DNA of 30,926 nucleotides from a virus. The stretch is from positions 3,647 to 34,572 of IMG/VR virus record IMGVR_UViG_3300030107_004466; one strand, 5' to 3'. Under the pieces are notes generated by a model. It searched no databases and had not been told where the DNA came from. It saw only the letters and a list, made by a program, of their open reading frames with translations. Numbering within the stretch: the first letter of the stretch is position 1; each line of letters begins with the position of its first letter. This document shows, one piece after another, positions 7,966 to 15,199 of the stretch. The position numbers and the translations under genes are program-made.

Positions 7966-8316
7966 TAAATGCTCAATATAGGTGATGACATTGTGTGTCC
8001 AAAATAGTGGAAATATCTTAGAGGGACATACCCCCCCAGGTTTTTCGGTGTCCTTGTGGTATGAGTGTCTCAAATTGATACGGATAAATTTATGAGGATT
8101 TAAACGGACTATATGCGTTTTAAGCATTCATTCTATGGAGTATCATTTAAAAATCTGTGGTAAATGTAGGGAATTGAATTTCTTTTTTCTTTTATCCGTT
8201 TGTGTTCTTTTGTTTGTTTAGACTCGTCAAAATTATTATTAAAATATCACTAGGAAACAATCTGTATACATATTAAAATAAGGGGTAGTTAATGACATAT
8301 ATATATAGGAGCAGAA
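7966..8316. other. Divergent non-coding control region between head operon and plus-strand accessory operon
   Basis: About 350 bases without a convincing gene separate the leftward head genes from the rightward small genes. The half next to 8316 is very A+T rich. A run of seven C residues at 8031-8037 stands out. A small inverted repeat (AAACG / CGTTT) lies at about 8102-8120. It presumably carries promoters for both directions and may carry operator or packaging sites, but none is proven. Open frames across it lack coding character. Confidence 0.6.
8214..8242 (+). promoter_or_regulatory. Candidate promoter for the plus-strand accessory operon
   Basis: TTGTTT (8214-8219) and TATTAA (8237-8242) are spaced by 17 bases, 75 bases before the first plus-strand start at 8317. 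The hexamers match consensus only partly (3 and 4 of 6). In such A+T-rich DNA chance matches are common, so this is a weak call. Confidence 0.22.
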
Positions 8317-8514
8317 ATGAGCACAGATAAACAGATTAAACTTTTGAAAAAATATGCGGATTTGATAGCCAAGGGAGTTCATAAGTGGGACGAAAAAGAT
8401 TTTTCAGAGACCAGGCAGATAACAAAAGATCTATCTGCATTTTTAGGCAAGGAAAAGGCTTTGTTTGCATTGGCAGAAACAAAAAAATATATAATGAGTA
8501 AGGGAGTAAAATAA
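8317..8514 (+). CDS. Small hypothetical protein (65 aa), first gene of accessory operon
   Basis: A 65-residue, lysine-rich and mostly helical protein (starts MSTDKQIKLLKKYADLIAKG). It has an AGGAG ribosome binding site about 6 bases before the ATG. Its stop overlaps the ATG of the gp88-like gene by one base (TAATG), so the two are probably translationally coupled and may work together. No family is recognised, and there are no cysteines or membrane segments. Its small, charged helical nature would fit an adaptor or inhibitor, but no function can be assigned. Confidence 0.7.
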   Translation: MSTDKQIKLLKKYADLIAKGVHKWDEKDFSETRQITKDLSAFLGKEKALFALAETKKYIMSKGVK

Positions 8515-9167
8515 TGAATAAATCAGAATTATTAAAACATCATAAACAGATCGTAGGATCTGGCCTAAGTGATACGAGTAAAATGCCATCGTATAGTTTT
8601 AATCTATCCGCTTTGGATTGTAAAACGGGATCTAAATTAGTTGATGTCGAAGGATCCGTTTGTGAGGGTTGTTATGCATTGAAGGGAAATTATGTTAGAT
8701 ATAAACATACTACCAAATTGCAACCCAAGACACAAAAAATAAATGACCCTAAATGGGTTGATTCGATGGTATGGTTGATCTTGAATCAGGATAACAAAAA
8801 AGATAAGGGATATTTTAGATGGCATGATTCGGGAGATCTACAAAGTATAGAACATTTAAAAAAGATTGCAGAAGTTTGTGAACTTACACCTAATGTAAAA
8901 CATTGGCTCCCCACTAGGGAATATAAAATAGTAAGATCTTATATAGTGAATTTCGGATCATTACCTAAGAATCTGATCGTTAGGTTATCCGCTCATATGA
9001 TCGACACCAAACCGCCAAAAATGGACGATCTCCCTACTTCATCCGTTAATAAAGATTTAAAACCAATTGGAATAGAATGTCCTAGTTATAAGAATTCTGG
9101 CCAATGTGGAGATTGTCGTATGTGTTGGGATCCATCAAATAAAAATATTTCGTATAGGTATCATTAA
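8514..9167 (+). CDS. Gp88-family protein (cysteine-rich, unknown function)
   Basis: The 217 residues show the hallmarks of the phage 'gene product 88' family. These are CEGCYALKGNY (C50, C53), the block FRWHDSGD (101-108), WLPTRE (131-136), and a C-terminal cluster C189 ... C198-x2-C201-x2-C204. The C-x-x-C pairs strongly suggest a bound metal or iron-sulfur cluster, and the conserved H-D-S-G-D and T-R-E blocks look like an active site. Its biochemical role is not, to my knowledge, known. It sits in an operon with a small helical protein and ends before a strong terminator, so these two genes form their own unit. Confidence 0.8.
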   Translation: MNKSELLKHHKQIVGSGLSDTSKMPSYSFNLSALDCKTGSKLVDVEGSVCEGCYALKGNYVRYKHTTKLQPKTQKINDPKWVDSMVWLILNQDNKKDKGYFRWHDSGDLQSIEHLKKIAEVCELTPNVKHWLPTREYKIVRSYIVNFGSLPKNLIVRLSAHMIDTKPPKMDDLPTSSVNKDLKPIGIECPSYKNSGQCGDCRMCWDPSNKNISYRYH

Positions 9168-9214
9168 AGGAGGATCTAAAATGAGATAAAATAAAAACCA
9201 AGGGAATACATCCG

Positions 9215-9253
9215 CACCTAGGAAAGCCGTTCATTTAACGGCTTTTTTAGGTG
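9215..9253 (+). terminator. Rho-independent terminator after the gp88-like gene
   Basis: A perfect 9-base stem (AAAGCCGTT 9223-9231 / AACGGCTTT 9237-9245) with a 5-base loop is followed by T residues. An outer arm (CACCTA 9215-9220 / TAGGTG 9248-9253) extends it. The A-run on the left would let it act in both directions. It splits the accessory block into two units. Confidence 0.85.
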
Positions 9254-9278
9254 AAAAGATTAATTAAGGAGTAAGATA

Positions 9279-9575
9279 ATGAGTTTTATAATTAATGACA
9301 TGAGCAAGGAAGATAAAAAAATGTATACTGATTTCGGATTATTAGGATTTAATCTAGATCATCATTTTGACTGCGGAACAGATTTTTTCTTTTTTGAGTC
9401 AATTTTTGGATATGAATTACATATTGATTTTTATGATGAGTTTATTTGCTTGGGTTTTTATGAGGGCTTTAATACTGATCCAATATTTGAAAGTACTGAT
9501 ATAAAAGAAATTTGGAGTTTGATCAGGAGTAATCTCGATATTTTAGGCAATATATATAATGAGAGGGTTGAATAA
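9279..9575 (+). CDS. Hypothetical acidic, Phe/Tyr-rich protein (98 aa)
   Basis: A 98-residue protein that is strongly acidic and rich in Phe, Tyr and Asp (FNLDHHFDCGTDFFFF; YELHIDFYDEFICLGFYEGF). It has a ribosome binding site (AAGGAG) before the ATG and overlaps the next tiny gene by one base (TAATG). No family is recognised. The acidic, aromatic surface recalls DNA-mimic or inhibitor proteins encoded in phage accessory regions, but that is only an analogy. Its codons are very A+T rich, like those of its neighbours. Confidence 0.65.
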   Translation: MSFIINDMSKEDKKMYTDFGLLGFNLDHHFDCGTDFFFFESIFGYELHIDFYDEFICLGFYEGFNTDPIFESTDIKEIWSLIRSNLDILGNIYNERVE

Positions 9576-9670
9576 TGAATAATATAATCAAATATCTTAA
9601 TATCTATTTATATCTGGTGTCCATCGTTTGGATTTTTTTGTTTTTAATTAGAATAATAAAGGGAGTTTAG
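9575..9670 (+). CDS. Tiny membrane peptide (31 aa)
   Basis: An ATG sharing a base with the previous stop (TAATG) opens 31 codons and ends TAG at 9668-9670, two bases before the next ATG. The product is nearly all hydrophobic in its centre (LYLVSIVWIFLFLIRIIKGV at residues 12-31), a single transmembrane helix with a basic end. Exact packing between two genes argues that it is real. Tiny phage membrane proteins act in lysis, exclusion or host takeover, but nothing here selects one. Confidence 0.55.
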   Translation: MNNIIKYLNIYLYLVSIVWIFLFLIRIIKGV

Positions 9671-9672
9671 TA

Positions 9673-9876
9673 ATGTTTAAAATTAATTTTTGGAATTATA
9701 AAAACATTCACAATAAGAATTGTATTTTTTGGTTTAAATCTGAATATGGATGCGAATGCGGATGCGGAATGCGAGATTTTAACGAATACATACAAGAGAA
9801 CTATTACGATGAATATTTCATTAGTATAGTTTTTTTTAATTTTGGTATCACTATAACTAAACTAGTAGAATTTTAA
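9673..9876 (+). CDS. Hypothetical Cys-containing protein (67 aa)
   Basis: A 67-residue protein with a cysteine cluster (YGCECGCGMRDF, residues 25-36; a further Cys at 17) in an aromatic, Asn-rich context. The four or so cysteines could bind a metal. Its C-terminal part is hydrophobic with beta character (FISIVFFNFGITITKLVEF). It starts 2 bases after the tiny membrane gene, and a 19-base spacer with AAAGGAG follows before the next gene. No known family is recognised. Confidence 0.6.
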   Translation: MFKINFWNYKNIHNKNCIFWFKSEYGCECGCGMRDFNEYIQENYYDEYFISIVFFNFGITITKLVEF

Positions 9877-9895
9877 TAATAAAGGAGCAATCACA

Positions 9896-10660
9896 ATGAA
9901 ACTAACACTACCTAATAATAATATGACATCAGGCAGAAAAACGACTTGCAAGGATGCCAACGGAATAGTATCCGAGCAATTATTTGTTATTCCTAATAAC
10001 GATAAGAATAGGAAAGCAATTAAGCACATGAATAAACTTGCAAAGGAGCAAGGATCTAAGTATCGTTTTCAAAGCAGATGGAGACTACCAAAAAAAGGTG
10101 CAAAATATGGTGACTTTGGAAAATTGAGTCCTAACGATGCGAGAGGTATAGGGTTGTATATAATTGGAGCACAGAACAATAGTGCTTGTGGATATTATAC
10201 ACCTTCATATATAAAGAAGGTAATTAAGGAAAATGAAAAATTAAAACAAGGCCTAACAGAGTCCACACATCCTAATTTTGATGGGGAACGATACGATTGG
10301 CAATATGCCAAGGATAAGATCAGTGAACTACAAGAGGATAATGAGGATCTAAGAGAATTAAAAAATAGATTACAAGATAATGTCCGTAAATTATTTGATA
10401 AATCTGAAATCACCTCTAATCTATTAGAAGAGAAAGAAAAAGAGATTGAATCTCTAAAAAAGATGCTCAAATTTAGTCAGGAGACTGCTGAAGGTAGAGC
10501 AGTGATGATCATTCGCGATCAAATGAAAAAATGGAAATCATATCCTCATTCTGGTGAAGATTATGAAGAGTATGATGATGGTAGGTGGGAGGATGTGAAT
10601 TATGAGATCGATACTATAATCTCTAAACTAGAAAAAGAATACTTTGTGGAGAGCGAATAA
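9896..10660 (+). CDS. Hypothetical protein with C-terminal coiled coil (254 aa)
   Basis: There is an AAAGGAGC ribosome binding site before the ATG. Residues 1-100 form a basic, compact region (RFQSRWRLPKKGAKYGDFGK) of unknown fold. Residues about 108-200 are a long coiled coil rich in Glu, Lys and Leu. The C-terminus is acidic (EDYEEYDDGRWEDVNYEI). The architecture suggests an oligomeric binding protein, perhaps DNA-binding at the N-terminus with an acidic tail, but no family is recognised. It overlaps the next gene by one base (TAATG), so it is part of a coupled operon. Confidence 0.7.
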   Translation: MKLTLPNNNMTSGRKTTCKDANGIVSEQLFVIPNNDKNRKAIKHMNKLAKEQGSKYRFQSRWRLPKKGAKYGDFGKLSPNDARGIGLYIIGAQNNSACGYYTPSYIKKVIKENEKLKQGLTESTHPNFDGERYDWQYAKDKISELQEDNEDLRELKNRLQDNVRKLFDKSEITSNLLEEKEKEIESLKKMLKFSQETAEGRAVMIIRDQMKKWKSYPHSGEDYEEYDDGRWEDVNYEIDTIISKLEKEYFVESE

Positions 10661-11223
10661 TGAAACTATATGACATACAAAACAATGCAATACAAGTGGC
10701 GATTGATACTTGTATTCAAAATCTCTATGAATTAAGGGATCTATTTGAATCTCCTCATGATCTAGAGGATCATTCATTATGGACATTAAATCTATTGTAT
10801 GAGTATCTAACAGATGAAGTAGTAGTCATTAAGGATGTGATGAATGATACAGAATATCCAGAAAGCTATCAAGAGGATTATGATGCAATGATAGATGGAT
10901 TAAATAGAATAAGGTCTGTTATGATAAAAAAATTGGCAGATGGAGAGGAATTATTTCATACAGATTTCAAACACCTAGTTGAATTAAAAATGAAGTATGA
11001 TGGTGACGAATTTCCTAAGATAGAATTTGATGCAGATGAATATAGTATACTTGAATGTGCATTAGAGCAGTATCAAAAGAATCGAGAATATAGAGACAGT
11101 CATAATGATGAATTTGCAAAAATGACTATTGGGCCTATTAAGGATTTGAGAAAAAAATTAGAACAATATTGTGAAGATTGTTTTGACTATGTGTGTGATA
11201 ATATAAAAAAGGAGAGCGAATAA
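10660..11223 (+). CDS. Hypothetical acidic helical protein (187 aa)
   Basis: A strongly acidic, mostly helical protein with many Asp, Glu and Tyr residues (DECALEQYQKN-type helices) and no evident catalytic motif. It is coupled to both neighbours by TAATG junctions; the upstream one is at 10660 and the downstream one at 11223. Its composition is unlike that of the minus-strand replication genes and matches the rest of the accessory operon. No function can be assigned. An inhibitor or decoy role is only a possibility. Confidence 0.68.
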   Translation: MKLYDIQNNAIQVAIDTCIQNLYELRDLFESPHDLEDHSLWTLNLLYEYLTDEVVVIKDVMNDTEYPESYQEDYDAMIDGLNRIRSVMIKKLADGEELFHTDFKHLVELKMKYDGDEFPKIEFDADEYSILECALEQYQKNREYRDSHNDEFAKMTIGPIKDLRKKLEQYCEDCFDYVCDNIKKESE

Positions 11224-11882
11224 TGATATATGATAAAGAAGGAAACCATCAAAAGTGTTTAGTAGCCACATCTGGTGATATGTCTAAAAATGGTATGGGA
11301 AATACAAACACGATCTATCTTTTTAAAGAAGAGCACTTAGTCGATGTCAATGAATTCCTTAGATGTCAATTGGAATTCAATCTTGCGACATTTATGTATC
11401 CACTTGATCTAGGCAATAAATATTGCCAAAGTAAACTTCGGAAGTACTACGATGCATTCGACAAACTATTCAAGTTGAAAGTGTTTACTTGTAAATATGA
11501 CTCTAGAACTCAATGGAATATGGAAATGTATAACGAGGAAACAATCATTCAAGAATATGGACCCTCTAAGGTTGATGATCATCTTAATATTTTAAGAGAT
11601 CGTAAGAAATCATATGCAATAATGAGAGCATCAAAAGAATTTGTATTGAACTGGTTTGAAAAGACAAGTTATTTTGAAGGTAAAATACTTAGGCATAAGA
11701 TCATCTATAATCCATTTAAAAAGCAATCTTGGTTATTTGTTAGAACCTATGACTTTGTTGGGTATGGAGAGGAAGTTGAATTGTATTGTATGAATTCGGA
11801 ATTTGCAGAATGTTATGATGCTTGGGATGCTTCTGATTTTGACTGGAAGAAAAAAGCCTTGATCGATTGTATTCCTGAATGA
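11223..11882 (+). CDS. Hypothetical protein (219 aa)
   Basis: A mixed alpha/beta protein with scattered cysteines (at about residues 12, 48, 68, 90, 189, 196 and 216) and aromatic residues. Near the end is a motif-like stretch (WDASDFDWKKKALIDCIPE). I recognise no family. It follows the acidic 187-residue gene with a TAATG overlap, and its stop overlaps the ATG of a 23-codon membrane gene (ATGA). Nothing in it resembles an enzyme family that I know. Confidence 0.68.
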   Translation: MIYDKEGNHQKCLVATSGDMSKNGMGNTNTIYLFKEEHLVDVNEFLRCQLEFNLATFMYPLDLGNKYCQSKLRKYYDAFDKLFKLKVFTCKYDSRTQWNMEMYNEETIIQEYGPSKVDDHLNILRDRKKSYAIMRASKEFVLNWFEKTSYFEGKILRHKIIYNPFKKQSWLFVRTYDFVGYGEEVELYCMNSEFAECYDAWDASDFDWKKKALIDCIPE

Positions 11883-11950
11883 CATACCTCATATACCTGG
11901 TCATACTCTTATTGATCTTTATCATTAGTATGATCGAGGATAACTCATAA
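11879..11950 (+). CDS. Tiny membrane peptide (23 aa), last gene of accessory operon
   Basis: An ATG overlaps the previous stop (ATGA) and opens 23 codons ending TAA at 11948-11950, just before a strong terminator. Residues 3-17 are a run of Leu, Ile, Val, Phe and Tyr (YLIYLVILLLIFIIS), then a Met and an acidic end (IEDNS). This is a minimal single-span membrane peptide. The coupled start and its position directly before the terminator support it being real, but short hydrophobic frames occur by chance in A+T-rich DNA. Confidence 0.42.
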   Translation: MTYLIYLVILLLIFIISMIEDNS

Positions 11951-11957
11951 AACAGAG

Positions 11958-11982
11958 AGCCCCACGAAAGTGGGGCTTTTTG
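11958..11982 (+). terminator. Rho-independent terminator closing the accessory operon
   Basis: The stem AGCCCCAC / GTGGGGCT (11958-11965, 11970-11977) with a GAAA tetraloop is followed by five T residues. It is a textbook terminator for the plus strand. The minus strand lacks the matching T-run. Confidence 0.9.
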
Positions 11983-12082
11983 TTTCTGGCAGCGATCGTC
12001 ATTTTCGCCTAAAATCACCTATACTTACTATCACCTCTCATTGAGTTGTGTCCATCTCGCTTAAATATGGGACTCGTTTTTT

Positions 12083-12301
12083 TCACTTTTTGATCTTATT
12101 CAACTTTCTAGCCAAGGAATGCTGATCTCTAGGTTGCATCTCATTAAAACAACTTGGTAGTAATTCCACATCATCATTTTCTGAATAAATTGGATAAATA
12201 AGTTTACAAGATATAGAATTATCTGATTTTCTTTTAGCAAACACACAAAGTTTATCTGGGTCCCCAGAATGCTTACATTTTTCTAATATTAAAAAACACA
12301 T
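12083..12301 (-). CDS. Small Cys-containing hypothetical protein (72 aa)
   Basis: I choose the ATG at 12301. The open frame reaches a GTG at 12394, but its first 30 codons would run through the palindromic repeat at 12327-12382, giving a low-complexity leader (VSLLSLLSLWGSESVNSD). The 72-residue product begins MCFLILEKCKHSGDPDKLCV, so four cysteines come early, and it ends basic (RKLNKIKK). This is a possible small metal-binding protein. It is the last gene of the replication operon and converges on the plus-strand terminator. No family is recognised. Confidence 0.55.
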   Translation of the reverse strand: MCFLILEKCKHSGDPDKLCVFAKRKSDNSISCKLIYPIYSENDDVELLPSCFNEMQPRDQHSLARKLNKIKK

Positions 12302-12326
12302 AACATACCCCACGGTGTGCGTATAG

Positions 12327-12382
12327 GTGTCACTATTGACACTTTCAGAGCCCCAAAGTGACAATAGTGACAATAGTGACAC
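12327..12382. repeat. Long palindrome with tandem GTGACAATA repeats beside the helicase gene
   Basis: Arms at 12328-12345 and 12355-12372 pair at 17 of 18 positions around a 9-base loop (mismatch 12339/12361). In addition, GTGTCACTATTG (12327-12338) is perfectly complementary to 12371-12382. On the right the unit GTGACAATA is repeated twice in tandem, then GTGACA. This is too regular for chance and lies in the gap between the helicase gene and the small gene after it. It could be an operator array, origin iterons, or a transcriptional hairpin. Confidence 0.75.
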
Positions 12383-12407
12383 AATATACCACACTGCCCC
12401 ATATTGC

Positions 12408-14285
12408 TTATGCTAATAAATTCCAGAGTTCATTTTTCATGATTTTATACTTTCCATGAGACTTTTTTACAATAGTTCCAAGCTCAGATTGTCTATTTAT
12501 CCATCGAAATACAGATCTTCTTGTCATCCGATGGTCACCCAGAACACCTTCAATTTGAATAGTAGAGACCTCATGTTCCTTACCACTAATATTCAACAAC
12601 TCCTCTAATATCTCAAAATTCTTATTCTTTTTCGGCTCAAGATAATAAATTTCTTCTTTATTAGGTAAAGGTCCTAGCCAATCAAACTTTAACTCCCCAT
12701 CATCCCCTTCTAATTTCATCCCACAAGCCACATGAGTGAATTCAGATGCCATCCTGGACTTCGTTATCTTGAATATCCTCAATTTCTCATCAGGATCTAT
12801 CTCTGCTCTGGCAATTTGAATGCAGAACTCCAGGTTATCCGTTAATAGCTTCCCACCTCTAATATGTTCCTTGCGAAGGGTAAATGTATCTCCTCTGGGT
12901 TTGTTATTATGGTTGATCACCATGAATGAGACACCAAAAGTATCGATAAGACCTCTAATAATTGCCACCACATCCTTAACTTCATGATTCTTGCTAATAT
13001 CCTTCCCAGTGCTTGTATATAAATTATCAACCACTATCAGATCATATTGATCTTTCCTATTCGCCTGGAGATTCCCTCTAAGACTCTCCCACTTATCATT
13101 GAACAACTTCCCAAGGTCGCTCTTGAGTACGGTCTTGAGGTTGCTGATGTTCGCCCTAAGTTCATCTGGGTGATTTGTCTGATAATATTTTAATATCTTT
13201 GGCACTCTCTGCTGTACCATTCCATCATCCATCTCAAATTGTATCAATAGCACCTTCCTGGGCCTTGGGACTTCAAAGTGTAGGAAGGGAACACCTATTG
13301 CCACGGATACTGCTAATTGCATTGCTAATATTGATTTTCCTGTATTATCTGTTCCCGCGATCATGGATAATCCTTTTGTACAGACAATATCCTTGCATAT
13401 CCATTCAACGGGATCAATATCCAATTGCATATAGTCTGCCAGAGATATCTCACCCCATCCACCGAAGTCGCTAGGATCCTCACCAAATTTATAGCCATCA
13501 TTGTCCAGGCACAGAAATAATTGGTCTACCGTGCCACCATCCCTAAAGAAATCTGTCAGGTCATAGCCATCGCCTTTACCTACCCAGTTGAATATCTTTA
13601 TATTAATATTAGGAAACTGAAGGTTCAATTCCCTTGCCACCTTCATCGCTCCATCTCTTCCTGGGGTGTCATTGTCGTAGCAGATGACGATGTTCTTGAA
13701 TCTTTCCATCTTGCTCACATCCTTTGGCACAGCTCCTGCACCCGATGTGAATGTAACTGCCTGGAGAGAGTGACAAAGGGCCGTTATCGCATCTTTTTCT
13801 CCTTCGGTCACCCATAGATAGGTATTGGCCATTCCTTTATCTAGTACGGCTTCTGGGTATATCTTATTACTTGCTTTCCCGAACTGTCTTCCTTTGTGAT
13901 TCTTTATATGTTGTAGGTCCCCATTATAATATATTCCAAATTGCAGTTTACCAGTGCTTGTATATCCTACTGCCATTTCTGGGTTCAATGCAATGTTAGA
14001 CCAGACACCCACTAGATTCTCACGCTCCAATACTTTCCCAAAGTTCTCCTTTAATCTCTCCTGGGCAGACTGATGACTTGCTTCGATAACGGCAGCACTC
14101 TTTTTTATCTCGCCATTGCTGATCCTTCCCTGGTGTCTACAACTTTGTTTTTTGCAATGGTATGAACCACTCTCACCTGAGATCGCCAGAGAGCCAGGTG
14201 TGGCACACTCTGGGCATACTGCCTTGTACCATCCCTGGGTCCCACTAGGCTTTGCATCTGGGAATGTGTCAGTTATGTTGATCAT
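12408..14285 (-). CDS. DNA primase-helicase
   Basis: About 625 residues, with start ATG at 14285; one codon upstream a TTG is also possible. Residue numbers here count from that TTG, so subtract one for the chosen ATG. The domains in order are a zinc ribbon (C25, C28, C45, C50), a TOPRIM domain with EGEKD (162-166) and DND (205-207), then a RecA-fold ATPase of the RepA/AAA_25 type. The ATPase has Walker A GTDNTGKS (312-319), Walker B LIVVDN (417-422) and the sensor-like MVINHNN. A C-terminal winged-helix segment (TRRSVFRWINRQSELG) follows. It primes and unwinds DNA at the phage fork. There is no separate polymerase in the window, so the host replicase is probably recruited. It overlaps the PP-loop gene by 17 bases. 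Confidence 0.92.
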   Translation of the reverse strand: MINITDTFPDAKPSGTQGWYKAVCPECATPGSLAISGESGSYHCKKQSCRHQGRISNGEIKKSAAVIEASHQSAQERLKENFGKVLERENLVGVWSNIALNPEMAVGYTSTGKLQFGIYYNGDLQHIKNHKGRQFGKASNKIYPEAVLDKGMANTYLWVTEGEKDAITALCHSLQAVTFTSGAGAVPKDVSKMERFKNIVICYDNDTPGRDGAMKVARELNLQFPNINIKIFNWVGKGDGYDLTDFFRDGGTVDQLFLCLDNDGYKFGEDPSDFGGWGEISLADYMQLDIDPVEWICKDIVCTKGLSMIAGTDNTGKSILAMQLAVSVAIGVPFLHFEVPRPRKVLLIQFEMDDGMVQQRVPKILKYYQTNHPDELRANISNLKTVLKSDLGKLFNDKWESLRGNLQANRKDQYDLIVVDNLYTSTGKDISKNHEVKDVVAIIRGLIDTFGVSFMVINHNNKPRGDTFTLRKEHIRGGKLLTDNLEFCIQIARAEIDPDEKLRIFKITKSRMASEFTHVACGMKLEGDDGELKFDWLGPLPNKEEIYYLEPKKNKNFEILEELLNISGKEHEVSTIQIEGVLGDHRMTRRSVFRWINRQSELGTIVKKSHGKYKIMKNELWNLLA

Positions 14286-15075
14286 CAAATTTATTTATTG
14301 TTAAATGGCAATCTATTCCACATGATATCTGAGGATCCTTCTGCATATTCCCTGCTGTAGGATCTAGTTCATCTAAATACATTCTCTCGCCCTCTTTTTC
14401 TCCAGATCTATACTTTAGTATGGTCACACCTATCTCTCTTTCGAGTTCTGACATTTTTTTAAATGTATCTGGAAAGTCTATTCTGATCCTATTCCAATAT
14501 CCAATGCCACCTTTTACACACCCTACGCAATTATTATGACTATATCCTAACTCATACATTCTGGGCATTTTTATTCCTTGCTGCCATATGACCCCTAGAC
14601 ATTCATCCTTAGTGACCTGATTTTCAATAAGAGGAAATTCACATCTCATGTCAATATTATGTTCTTGTAGTTTTTCTGCTCTTTTTTTTTCTTCAAAAGT
14701 ATATCCAAATATGTTCACTGCATCGCAATAACCAGCATCATTCCTCATTTTCATCTTTAGTTCATGTGTACAATATGCAAATCCATATCGATTTGTGATG
14801 AATTTTTTCTTTCTCACCACATCAAAATGGTCAATGTAGTCAGGATTCTTTAATATCTTTATATCCTTATCATACCATTTTTCACATTCACGAAGGAACA
14901 CCATATTACTCTCATGTTCTCCACCTGTGTCGCAATATACCAGATCTACATCATCGCCATATTTTTTTATAGCAAACTTTCCTGCGACTGCTGATGCAGC
15001 ACCACATGAGAACCAAACTACTGCTTCATTAACCCTTCCACCCTTACTCACTATAATATGCCTTGACCTTTTCAT
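14269..15075 (-). CDS. PAPS-reductase-like PP-loop ATPase (possible DNA/nucleotide modification)
   Basis: The N-terminal part carries a PP-loop-type nucleotide-binding motif (VVWFSCGAASAVAG, about 19-32) and a following DTGGEHES (50-57), the pattern of PAPS-reductase/DndC-like adenine nucleotide alpha hydrolases. A conserved C-x-x-C (NCVGCVKGGIGYWN) near residue 183 would fit metal or sulfur handling. In known members the group activates sulfate, or substrates for sulfur transfer onto RNA or DNA. Its substrate here is unknown. Starts at the ATG (15075) or a GTG at 15051 are both possible; it overlaps the small membrane gene. It sits between a methyltransferase gene and the helicase, suggesting a role in modifying phage DNA, which is inference. 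Confidence 0.78.
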   Translation of the reverse strand: MKRSRHIIVSKGGRVNEAVVWFSCGAASAVAGKFAIKKYGDDVDLVYCDTGGEHESNMVFLRECEKWYDKDIKILKNPDYIDHFDVVRKKKFITNRYGFAYCTHELKMKMRNDAGYCDAVNIFGYTFEEKKRAEKLQEHNIDMRCEFPLIENQVTKDECLGVIWQQGIKMPRMYELGYSHNNCVGCVKGGIGYWNRIRIDFPDTFKKMSELEREIGVTILKYRSGEKEGERMYLDELDPTAGNMQKDPQISCGIDCHLTINKFDDQHN

Positions 15076-15199
15076 CGATGTATCTCTTTGCGATACTGCA
15101 TATGGTCATAAACACTAATGTACCTAGTGCAAAGAAAAAGAATGCTAATGCCAAGACCAATAATTCCACACACCATTCTGCTACATCAATTAGAAACAT
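15044..15199 (-). CDS. Small membrane protein (51 aa)
   Basis: An AGGAGG ribosome binding site 6 bases before the ATG at 15199 supports this gene. It overlaps the upstream 71-residue gene by 14 bases and the PP-loop gene by up to 32. The centre is one long hydrophobic run (VELLVLALAFFFFALGTLVF, 11-30), followed by a basic end (AKRYIDEKVKAYYSE). Two adjacent small single-span proteins with overlapping frames recall holin/antiholin or spanin-type pairs, but no lysozyme or endolysin gene is nearby to support lysis. Confidence 0.6.
   Translation of the reverse strand: MFLIDVAEWCVELLVLALAFFFFALGTLVFMTICSIAKRYIDEKVKAYYSE

Noticed and set aside
7897-8127. Minus-strand 76-residue frame upstream of the sigma-like gene
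   Set aside because: Low-complexity composition with no ribosome binding site; overlaps the divergent control region and the regulator's start.
14269-15075. Full DNA phosphorothioation (Dnd) system
   Set aside because: Only a DndC-like PP-loop protein is present; no DndA-, DndD- or DndE-like genes are recognised.
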